A stretch of DNA of 5,669 nucleotides from JANYCG01 sp031392945. GTDB taxonomy: Bacteria > Pseudomonadota > Gammaproteobacteria > Burkholderiales > Burkholderiaceae_C. This document shows, in pieces, positions 1 to 5,496 of the stretch. Under the pieces are notes generated by a model. That model saw only the letters and a list, made by a program, of their open reading frames with translations, ran no database searches and had not been told where the DNA came from. Position 1 is the stretch's first letter. Every line of letters starts with the position of its first letter. The translations under genes were made by a program, and so were the position numbers. The stretch lies in contig JANMVT010000177.1 in assembly GCA_031392945.1 (NCBI GenBank), positions 1 to 5,669 on the forward strand. Direction: 5' to 3'.

Positions 1-1383
1 CCGCATCAACGCCTCAATCTCATCCGCCTTCACCGGCACCCCGCGCGAAATCAGCTCACAGCCGGTCTCCGTCACGATGGCGTCGTCCTCGATGCGGATG
101 CCGATGTTGTGGTACTTCTCGGGCACGCCCGGCGCGGGGCGCACGTAGATGCCGGGCTCCACCGTCAACACCATGCCGGCTCGCAGGACGCGGGCAGGGC
201 GGTTGATGATGGTTTCACCCGTCAACGCGTCTTTGCGTTCGCTGGCCTGGCCCAATTCTGATGGCTCCAGGTAACCGCCGCAGTCGTGTACGTCCATGCC
301 CAGCCAGTGGCCGGTGCGGTGCATGTAGAACTGGAAGTAACTGCGGTTTTCGATCACGTCATCCAAGCCCCCAACCTTGTTTTTGTCGAGCAGGCCGGTG
401 TCCAGCATGCCCTGGGCCAGCACCTTGACGCTGGCCTCGTGCGGGTCGGTGAAACGTGCGCCGGCGTGGGTCACGGCCACGGCCGCTTCCTGTGAGGCAT
501 GCACCAGGTCGTACAACTCGCGTTGCGCGCCCGTGAATTTGCCGTTGGCGGGGAAGGTGCGGGTGATGTCGCTGGCATAGCCGTCGAGCTCGCAGCCGGC
601 GTCGATCAGCACCAGCTCGCCGTCGCGCACCGGGGCGGCGTCGGCGCGGTAGTGCAGCACGCAGGCGTTGGCGCCGGCGGCGACGATGGAGCCATAGGCC
701 GGGTATTGCGAGCCGTGTTTGCGGAATTCATGCAGCAGCTCGGCATCCAGGTGGAATTCCTGCACGGTTTTGCCTTCGCGCAGCATGCGGGCCGACAACT
801 GCATGGCGCGGATGTGGGCGCCGGCGCTGATCTGCGCGGCGCGGCGCATGGTGGCCTGTTCGCTCGCGTCCTTGATGAGGCGCATCTCGTCCACCAGGCC
901 GCACAAATCGCGCTGCTGCTCGGGGCACATGGCGCCAAACCGCACGCGGGCGCGCAGGCTGTTGAGCCAGCCGTCCACCCGCGTCTCCAGCCCCTTGTGG
1001 GTGGCAAACGGGTACCAGACCACGCTTTTGTTGTCCAGCAGTTTGGGCAGATGGGCGTCGATGTCCGCTACCGAAAACGCAGCGTCAACACCCAGCTCGG
1101 CAGGGGCTGCATCAGGCCCAAGGCGGATGCCGTCCCAGACTTCGCGCTCCAGGTCTTTGGGCTGGCAGAACAGGGTGGTTGCGCCCTCGCCCGAAATCAC
1201 CAGCCAGGCTTTGGGTTCAGCGAAGCCGGTCAGGTAATAAAAGTAGCTGTCAGCGCGAAACAGAAAATCGCTGTCGCGGTTGCGCTGCTGCTCCTGCGCG
1301 GTGGGGATGATGGCAATGCCGTCTTTACCAAGCTGTTTGGCCAGCATGGCACGGCGTTGGGTGTAGCCAGACGCATCGTTCAT
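1..1383 (-). CDS. pepP: Xaa-Pro aminopeptidase (aminopeptidase P, M24B), 3' end beyond the window
   Basis: Cytosolic dimetal (usually Mn) peptidase that removes the N-terminal residue from peptides with proline second. The frame is open for 461 codons from ATG 1383 to the left edge. E. coli PepP is about 440 residues and ends soon after an EEIEALM-like segment; the same segment (DEIEALM) is the last thing visible here, so only a few residues should be missing. The N-terminal domain has the family signature NRDSDFLFR (about 35-43) and YFYYLTGF (about 47-54). All five pita-bread metal ligands are present: Asp261 (LIDAG), Asp272 (SDITR), His359 (HRTGHWLG), Glu409 (TVEPGIY) and Glu432 (GIRIEDD). 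No stop or frameshift was seen. The start is fixed by a strong ribosome site (AAGGGGAG, 1396-1389) and by a 4-nt ATGA overlap with the antitoxin stop, implying coupled translation. A loop between His359 and Glu409 is longer than in E. coli. In many proteobacteria ubiH follows pepP; that would lie outside the window. Confidence 0.96.
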   Translation of the reverse strand, partial: MNDASGYTQRRAMLAKQLGKDGIAIIPTAQEQQRNRDSDFLFRADSYFYYLTGFAEPKAWLVISGEGATTLFCQPKDLEREVWDGIRLGPDAAPAELGVDAAFSVADIDAHLPKLLDNKSVVWYPFATHKGLETRVDGWLNSLRARVRFGAMCPEQQRDLCGLVDEMRLIKDASEQATMRRAAQISAGAHIRAMQLSARMLREGKTVQEFHLDAELLHEFRKHGSQYPAYGSIVAAGANACVLHYRADAAPVRDGELVLIDAGCELDGYASDITRTFPANGKFTGAQRELYDLVHASQEAAVAVTHAGARFTDPHEASVKVLAQGMLDTGLLDKNKVGGLDDVIENRSYFQFYMHRTGHWLGMDVHDCGGYLEPSELGQASERKDALTGETIINRPARVLRAGMVLTVEPGIYVRPAPGVPEKYHNIGIRIEDDAIVTETGCELISRGVPVKADEIEALMR

Positions 1384-1604
1384 ACAGACTCCCCTTGTGC
1401 TTTGCGCAAAAGTTCAAGACCGCGCGCCACGCGATTGCTGCCGCGCTCCGCTCGCAGCATGAAACGGGTTTCAGTATCAAACTCCACCAGGGCCTGGGTG
1501 GTCAACTCGTCAAACAGCCGGGCCAGGCTGACGCCGCGTTGCTCGGCCATCGCCTTGAGGCGGTCGTGCTTGTGATCAGGCAGTCGTAAAGTGAGTGCAC
1601 TCAT
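1380..1604 (-). CDS. Ribbon-helix-helix (CopG/Arc-like) antitoxin of a PIN toxin pair
   Basis: A 74-residue protein, probably the DNA-binding antitoxin that neutralises the PIN protein encoded just upstream. Visible layout: a short beta strand ALTLRLPD (3-10), a first helix about 11-24 (HDRLKAMAEQRG), a turn, a second helix from SLARLFDELTTQAL (about 26-39), then a charged, Arg-rich C-terminal tail (about 48-70) suited to wrapping a toxin. That is the pattern of RHH dimers. The start ATG 1604 overlaps the toxin stop by 4 nt (ATGA) and has a strong AAGGAG site at 1618-1613. The stop overlaps the pepP start by 4 nt. RHH antitoxins commonly repress their own operon; the half-sites near 2001-2070 are candidates. 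It could instead be a plain RHH regulator, but size and neighbour favour an antitoxin. The exact family was not identified. Confidence 0.85.
   Translation of the reverse strand: MSALTLRLPDHKHDRLKAMAEQRGVSLARLFDELTTQALVEFDTETRFMLRAERGSNRVARGLELLRKAQGESV
1389..1396 (-). promoter_or_regulatory. Ribosome binding site of pepP
   Basis: AAGGGGAG read on the minus strand, 5 nt before ATG 1383. It lies inside the last codons of the antitoxin gene. It supports this pepP start over the next in-frame ATG (residue 13) and lets pepP be translated even if coupling from the antitoxin gene is weak. Confidence 0.75.
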
Positions 1605-2020
1605 GACTTCATCTCCTTCAAAAACTCAATTGGCGTAGCCACGCGCAATTGGGGAAATCGTAACTCCATGGCGGAAAAATCGCGCGTGTTCCAAGTGACG
1701 ATATGTGTCGCACCGCAGGCTACCGCCAGTTCCACCACATGGTTGTCGCCTTCGTCGCGCAGGTTGGGGCGCCACGAGAAATAGGTTTTGCTCCAGCGCG
1801 CGCTTGCGAGAAAAATGTCGAACAACTCGTCGCGTTCAGTGGCGTCTAGGCGGCCATTTTCAAACAAGGCAGCGCGAGACATCACGTCCTCATACTCGAG
1901 CATCAAGGCGGAGCCCATGGCGGGTGTGAAGCGACCCATCAGGCATAGCTGGACGATTTGCGCGGACGGGCCGGTTCCAATGCAAGCTCCTACAAAAACG
2001 TTGGTATCCAACACTATCAT
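1601..2020 (-). CDS. PIN-domain ribonuclease, probable toxin (COG1569/PIN_3-like)
   Basis: A 139-residue protein that is essentially one PIN domain, a metal-dependent RNase fold used by VapC-type toxins. It opens with MIVLDTNVFV (catalytic Asp5, Asn7). An acidic helix follows at LEYEDVMSR (Glu42/Glu44). The C-terminal acidic cluster is RDEGDNHVVELAVACGA (Asp89, Asp92) and then HIVTWNTRDF (Asn111, Asp114). The spacing, the D-x-x-D-N-H-x-x-E-L-A block and the VTWNTRDF ending match the 'putative toxin-antitoxin toxin, PIN family' group (COG1569) better than classical short VapC. All expected acidic residues are present, so it is probably active. ATG 2020 is chosen because PIN proteins begin at this strand. 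However, no ribosome site precedes it, and an in-frame TTG at 2059 would add 13 residues and overlap the murU stop by 4 nt. The stop overlaps the antitoxin start by 4 nt. Toxin-before-antitoxin is the less common order. The RNA target cannot be inferred. Confidence 0.88.
   Translation of the reverse strand: MIVLDTNVFVGACIGTGPSAQIVQLCLMGRFTPAMGSALMLEYEDVMSRAALFENGRLDATERDELFDIFLASARWSKTYFSWRPNLRDEGDNHVVELAVACGATHIVTWNTRDFSAMELRFPQLRVATPIEFLKEMKS
1613..1618 (-). promoter_or_regulatory. Ribosome binding site of the antitoxin gene
   Basis: AAGGAG on the minus strand, 8 nt before ATG 1604, inside the toxin's last codons. It is much stronger than anything in front of the toxin start. This may favour antitoxin excess even though the toxin gene comes first in the transcript. 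Confidence 0.75.
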
Positions 2021-2070
2021 GTGAAATGATACCAAATTACTGGGGTTTTGGTATCTCAAGGGGTATCAAA
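2001..2070 (-). promoter_or_regulatory. Candidate operator: GGTATC/GATACC half-site cluster at the toxin start
   Basis: Four related half-sites on the + strand: TTGGTATC 2001-2008, GATACCAAA 2028-2036, TTTGGTATC 2047-2055 and GGTATCAAA 2062-2070. The middle two form a perfect 9-bp inverted repeat with a 10-bp centre. The first and second form an 8-bp inverted repeat (TTGGTATC/GATACCAA). RHH antitoxins bind short repeated half-sites, so this is a plausible autoregulatory operator; the inverted repeat could also fold as an RNA hairpin over the toxin start. The first site encodes the catalytic Asp-Thr-Asn and the last lies in the final murU codons, so two of the four may be coincidental. Binding is inference. 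Confidence 0.4.
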
Positions 2071-2859
2071 TTCCTGATTCAGCGCATGAAGTCGCTCTGG
2101 TGTGCCCACGTCAGTCCAGGGCCCATCGTAAAGTTCAGCGCTGACCAGGGCCTGATCCATCGGGCTCCGAAGCAGGGGCGCCAGCGCGGCCTTGGCGCCT
2201 TGCGGGTTGCCTGGCGCGATATCGCAATAGGGCGGCACAAACAGGGCGCTGCGGTACAGGCCGATCGTGCTGTAGGTATATTTCGTCCGGGCCGAGTCTT
2301 TGGGCAGGTTCACCGCCAGACCGTCGCCCGACAGTCCAAAATCGCCTTTCAGGTTGTGCTCCGGGTTGGGCACCAGCCAGAGGTGGGCCAGTTTGCCGCT
2401 GGCCTTGAAGCGCTCCACTGCGGCCTGGGTGAAAACAAAGTCTGGCGCAAACACGTCGCCGGCCAGCACCCAGAACACATCGCCCAATTGCGGCAACGCG
2501 CGTGCAATGCCGCCGGCAGTCTCAAGTGCGCCGCCAAAATCACGGCCTTCGTGCGAATAGCTGATGGCAACTTGAATCGGCAAATGCTTCTGATTTGATA
2601 GCAAACTATTTATATTCGGCGAGGGCAATACAGTGAATTTGTCACCAAAAGCAGATGAAATCCGCTCCCCCAGCCAGGCGGTGTTCACCATCACGCTGCT
2701 GAAACCGCCGCGCGCCAGCGCCTCCAGCGGCCACTGTATCAACGGCTTGCCGCGCACTGGCAGCAAGGGCTTGGGGCAAGTGTCTGTGAGCGGGCGCATG
2801 CGCTCGCCGCGCCCGGCGGCGAGGATCATGGCTTGCGCCTTGCCGGGCAGTGCCGTCAC
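2056..2859 (-). CDS. murU: MurU-type N-acetylmuramate-1-phosphate uridylyltransferase (nucleotidyltransferase)
   Basis: A 267-residue nucleotidyltransferase. MurU joins UTP to MurNAc-alpha-1-phosphate to make UDP-MurNAc in the peptidoglycan-recycling route that bypasses de novo synthesis. The nucleotide-binding signature MILAAGRGERMRPLT spans 11-25, with Lys30-Pro31 following. Metal and substrate motifs are ETAGGI (113-118), AGDVF with Asp135, GDFGL (172-176) and WTDVGTPERL (248-257, Asp250). The short length, with no C-terminal hexapeptide domain, and these motifs fit MurU; glucose-1-P or mannose-1-P transferases are the alternatives. The GTG start at 2859 is preferred over ATG 2829: it has a GGGGGGAG site at 2872-2865 and overlaps the speD stop by 4 nt (GTGA). 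Residues about 75-96 are an A/T-richer insertion relative to Pseudomonas MurU. The kinase partner AmgK, often encoded next to murU, is not in the window; speD occupies the upstream position. Confidence 0.88.
   Translation of the reverse strand: MTALPGKAQAMILAAGRGERMRPLTDTCPKPLLPVRGKPLIQWPLEALARGGFSSVMVNTAWLGERISSAFGDKFTVLPSPNINSLLSNQKHLPIQVAISYSHEGRDFGGALETAGGIARALPQLGDVFWVLAGDVFAPDFVFTQAAVERFKASGKLAHLWLVPNPEHNLKGDFGLSGDGLAVNLPKDSARTKYTYSTIGLYRSALFVPPYCDIAPGNPQGAKAALAPLLRSPMDQALVSAELYDGPWTDVGTPERLHALNQEFDTP
2572..2637 (-). other. In-frame A/T-rich insertion in murU
   Basis: About 22 codons (residues 75-96, from FTVLPSPNI to LPIQ) lie between the conserved helix ending AFGDK and the strand VAISYSHEG, where Pseudomonas MurU has only a few residues. 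Local base use is visibly richer in A/T than the flanks. Codons such as AAT, ATA, AGT and CTA, rare elsewhere in this gene, cluster here. The segment falls in a surface loop of the Rossmann-like fold, so it is probably tolerated. Its origin is unknown; an inserted dispersed repeat is one possibility. Confidence 0.45.
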
Positions 2860-3233
2860 GCGATCTCCCCCCGATTCAGGCGCTGGCGCTGCACCGCACG
2901 GGGTTCAAACAGCGCAATCAGCGTATCCATCAGGACTTGCGCCTTGGCTGAGTGGTCGCCGCCAAAGTTGCAGACATACACGTCCAGAGTCACGCCCTTT
3001 TGTTCGGGCCAGGTGTGGATGCACAGGTGTGATTCGGCCAGCAGCACGGTGGCAGTCACGCCGCCCGCGCCCAAAGCGGTTGCAGGGAAGCTGTGGAACA
3101 ACTGCGCCACGCCCTGCAGGTCGGCGGCGGCCACGGCCTGTTGGCAACGCTGGCCCAGGCGCTCGGCGTCCAGCAGCCAGGCCGTGTCGCAGGCGCATTG
3201 GTGCAGGTCGGCGGTCAAGTGGAGTCCTTGCAT
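2856..3233 (-). CDS. speD: S-adenosylmethionine decarboxylase proenzyme (prokaryotic SpeH/SpeD class 1B)
   Basis: Pyruvoyl enzyme that makes decarboxylated SAM, the aminopropyl donor for spermidine. The 125-residue length fits the short bacterial/archaeal class, not the ~264-residue E. coli SpeD. The self-cleavage site is the Glu67-Ser68 bond in LLAESHLCIHTWPE: Ser68 would become the pyruvoyl group, with His73 and Cys88 (DVYVCNF) matching the processing and catalytic His and Cys of the Thermotoga enzyme. The N-terminal LHLTADLHQC segment corresponds to the usual GxHLLxDLxGC strand. One small difference is Cys71, where Ser or Thr is usual (ESHLSIHTW). ATG 3233 is the natural start; the ribosome site before it is weak. 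It is the first gene of the leftward operon and overlaps murU by 4 nt. No speE is seen nearby. Confidence 0.93.
   Translation of the reverse strand: MQGLHLTADLHQCACDTAWLLDAERLGQRCQQAVAAADLQGVAQLFHSFPATALGAGGVTATVLLAESHLCIHTWPEQKGVTLDVYVCNFGGDHSAKAQVLMDTLIALFEPRAVQRQRLNRGEIA
2865..2872 (-). promoter_or_regulatory. Ribosome binding site deciding the murU GTG start
   Basis: GGGGGGAG on the minus strand, 5 nt before GTG 2859 and inside the last codons of speD. No comparable site stands before ATG 2829 (residue 11), so the GTG is the better start. Confidence 0.65.
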
Positions 3234-3348
3234 GGCGTTGACTTTAATTCATGGCCAGGGTTTGTCGCTGCCGGGGCGCGGGCGGGAGCCCCTGCGCGGC
3301 CCGTTAAAATGCCGGTTTCCCCGAACTTAAGCCCCCCCGGAACCCCTG
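3234..3348. promoter_or_regulatory. Divergent intergenic region between speD and tkt
   Basis: These 115 bp must hold promoters for both directions. For tkt the best -10 candidate is TAAAAT at 3305-3310, but no convincing -35 lies 16-18 bp upstream; the intervening sequence is very GC-rich, with a small GGGC/GCCC inverted repeat at 3280-3291. For speD I see no good sigma-70 pair. On the minus strand a minimal reading frame (ATG AAT TAA, 3252-3244) ends 10 nt before the speD ATG, probably by chance. Confidence 0.4.
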
Positions 3349-5442
3349 ATGGCCAATAAAAATTTGATGGCCAACGCGATTCGCGCGTTGGCAATGGATG
3401 CTGTTCAACAAGCCAATTCGGGTCACCCCGGCGCGCCCATGGGCATGGCCGATATGGCCGTCGCACTCTGGGGCGACCACCTCAAGCACAACCCGGCCAA
3501 CCCGCACTGGTTCGACCGCGACCGGTTTGTGCTGTCCAACGGCCACGGCTCCATGCTGATCTATGCCGTGTTGCACCTGACCGGCTACAAGCTGCCGATC
3601 AACGAGTTGAAGAACTTCCGCCAGCTTCACAGCAAGACGCCCGGCCATCCTGAATCGGGGCTCACCCCCGGCATCGAGACCACCACCGGCCCGCTCGGCC
3701 AGGGTTTGACCAATGCGGTGGGCATGGCGCTGGCGGAGAAGCTGCTGGCCAAAGAGTTCAACCGGCAAGAGGGTGATGTTTGCCATGACGTGGTCGGCCA
3801 CAACACCTATGTCTTCTTGGGTGACGGCTGCCTGATGGAAGGCATCAGCCACGAAGCCGCCGCCCTGGCAGGTGCCTGGAAACTCAACAAACTGATCGCC
3901 CTGTACGACGACAACGGCATCAGCATTGACGGCCAGGTCACGCCCTGGTTCATTGACAACACGGCGCAGCGCTTTTTGGCTTATGGCTGGAACGTGATCG
4001 GGCCGGTGAACGGCAACGATTCAGCCGCCGTCAGCAAAGCGATTGCCGATGCCAAAAACAGCGCCGAGCGCCCCACCCTGGTCATCTGCAAGACGGCAAT
4101 TGGGTTTGGCTCGCCCAATCGCGCAAACACCGCCAAAGCGCATGGCGAACCGCTGGGCGCGGACGAAATCAAACTCACGCGTGAAGCGCTGGGCTGGCCC
4201 TACGCGCCTTTTGAGGTGCCCAAAGAGGCCTATGCCGATTGGGATGCCAAGGCGGCAGGCAAGGCCGCCGAGGCGGGCTGGAACACCAAATTCGCCGCGT
4301 ACAAACTTGCTTTCCCCGACTTGGCCAAAGAGCTGACGCGCCGCATGAAAGGCGAGTTGCCGAAAAACTTCGTGCAGACGGCGGTGGACACCATCATCGC
4401 CGCTGATGAAAAGAAAGAAACTGTCGCCTCGCGCAGGGCCTCGCAACTGGCGCTGGAATCGTTTACTGCAGCCTTGCCCGAAATGCTGGGCGGCTCGGCC
4501 GACCTGACGGGCTCGAACCTGACCAACACCAAATCCACCCCCAGCCTGCGCTTTGATTTGGCCGGTGAGGTGGTGCAAACCACCAACGCCGACGGCTCTA
4601 GGACTGGCGGGCGCCACATCAACTACGGCGTGCGCGAATTCGGCATGGCCGCCCTCATGAACGGCATCGCCCTGCACGGCGGCTTTATCCCCTACGGCGG
4701 CACCTTTTTGACCTTCAGCGACTACAGCCGCAACGCCATCCGCATGGCGGCACTGATGAGGATTCGTGTGATCCACGTGTTCACGCACGACAGCATTGGC
4801 CTGGGCGAAGACGGCCCCACGCACCAGTCGATTGAACACGCGGCGTCGCTGCGCCTGATCCCCAACCTGGACGTCTGGCGCCCGGGCGACACGGCCGAAA
4901 CCGCCGTCGCGTGGACAGTAGCCCTGCAAAACAAGTCCAAACCCACGGCCTTGTTGCTGAGCCGCCAGAACATCAGCTACGCGCCCAAAGGCTGCTCGGA
5001 CACGGCACAGGCTGGCGACACCGATGCCTATGGCCTGGACGCCATCAGCAAAGGCGCTTATGTGCTGGCCGAGCCGTCTGAGGTGGGCATCAAAAAGAAA
5101 ACGCAGGCGGTCATCATCGCCACCGGGTCAGAAGTGCAGTTGGCCCTCAAGGCACAAGCATTGTTGGCTTCCAAAAAAATAGCGGTTCGCGTGGTTTCCA
5201 TGCCCAGTAACACCACCTTTGACAAACAGAGCGAGGCCTACAAAAACGCCGTATTGCCTGCCGGCACGCCGCGCATCGCGGTCGAAATGGGCGTGAGCGA
5301 TGGCTGGTGGAAGTATGGCTGCGCCGCTGTGGTCGGCATCGACACCTACGGCGAATCCGCCCCCGCGCCGGCGCTGTTCAAACACTTTGGCTTCACGCCT
5401 GAGAATGTGGCGGAGACGGTTGAGAAGGTTTTGCGGAAATAG
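3349..5442 (+). CDS. tkt: Transketolase
   Basis: Thiamine-diphosphate enzyme that moves two-carbon ketol units between sugar phosphates in the non-oxidative pentose phosphate pathway and, where present, the Calvin cycle. At 697 residues it is longer than the 663 of E. coli TktA but collinear with it. The pyrophosphate half carries SGHPGAPMG (His26), NGHGS (His66), GHPE (His100), the metal-binding GDG (158-160) through Asn189 (YDDNGIS), and His265 in KAHGEPLG. The pyrimidine half has GVREFGM with the cofactor-activating Glu430, and THDSIGLGEDGPTHQ with Asp488 and His492. Arg539 (LLSRQN) is the phosphate-binding arginine. The C-terminal domain runs from about 585 (AVIIATGSE). Extra residues lie at about 404-419, 541-565 and 577-586. 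ATG 3349 is chosen because MANKNLMANAIRALAMDAVQ aligns with the E. coli start; only a weak GGAA precedes it. It is probably co-transcribed with gap, 54 bp downstream. Confidence 0.98.
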   Translation: MANKNLMANAIRALAMDAVQQANSGHPGAPMGMADMAVALWGDHLKHNPANPHWFDRDRFVLSNGHGSMLIYAVLHLTGYKLPINELKNFRQLHSKTPGHPESGLTPGIETTTGPLGQGLTNAVGMALAEKLLAKEFNRQEGDVCHDVVGHNTYVFLGDGCLMEGISHEAAALAGAWKLNKLIALYDDNGISIDGQVTPWFIDNTAQRFLAYGWNVIGPVNGNDSAAVSKAIADAKNSAERPTLVICKTAIGFGSPNRANTAKAHGEPLGADEIKLTREALGWPYAPFEVPKEAYADWDAKAAGKAAEAGWNTKFAAYKLAFPDLAKELTRRMKGELPKNFVQTAVDTIIAADEKKETVASRRASQLALESFTAALPEMLGGSADLTGSNLTNTKSTPSLRFDLAGEVVQTTNADGSRTGGRHINYGVREFGMAALMNGIALHGGFIPYGGTFLTFSDYSRNAIRMAALMRIRVIHVFTHDSIGLGEDGPTHQSIEHAASLRLIPNLDVWRPGDTAETAVAWTVALQNKSKPTALLLSRQNISYAPKGCSDTAQAGDTDAYGLDAISKGAYVLAEPSEVGIKKKTQAVIIATGSEVQLALKAQALLASKKIAVRVVSMPSNTTFDKQSEAYKNAVLPAGTPRIAVEMGVSDGWWKYGCAAVVGIDTYGESAPAPALFKHFGFTPENVAETVEKVLRK

Positions 5443-5484
5443 GACCGTTTGGGCTCAGGCAGAACGGGTATTGGTTTTAACTTC

Positions 5485-5489
5485 AGGAG
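5485..5489 (+). promoter_or_regulatory. Ribosome binding site of gap
   Basis: AGGAG, 7 nt before the ATG at 5497. The 54-bp tkt-gap spacer shows no terminator hairpin with a U-run, consistent with read-through from tkt. Confidence 0.75.
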
Positions 5490-5496
5490 CAATTCA

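Noticed and set aside
499..1575. Long open frame of 358 codons on the + strand
   Set aside because: It lies antisense to pepP and the antitoxin gene, whose minus-strand products carry complete family motifs. The composition (rich in Ala, Gly, His, Gln) is typical of a shadow frame in GC-rich DNA.
3273..3300. GC-rich inverted repeats as a terminator
   Set aside because: The stem is only 4-5 bp, there is no T-run, and it lies between divergent genes where no terminator is expected.
2633..3330. Overlapping + strand frames across murU and speD
   Set aside because: The translations are Arg/Pro/Ser-rich with no motifs, and the opposite strand carries genuine SAM decarboxylase and nucleotidyltransferase motifs.
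3304..3852. 182-codon minus-strand frame reaching from tkt into the intergenic region
   Set aside because: It is antisense to the conserved N-terminal transketolase motifs and has no domain of its own.
4021..4929. 302-codon open frame on the minus strand
   Set aside because: It is antisense to the well-supported transketolase, has no recognisable domain and shows shadow-frame composition.
5443..5496. Terminator or separate promoter between tkt and gap
   Set aside because: No hairpin with a T-run and no convincing -35/-10 pair could be read in the 54-bp spacer.
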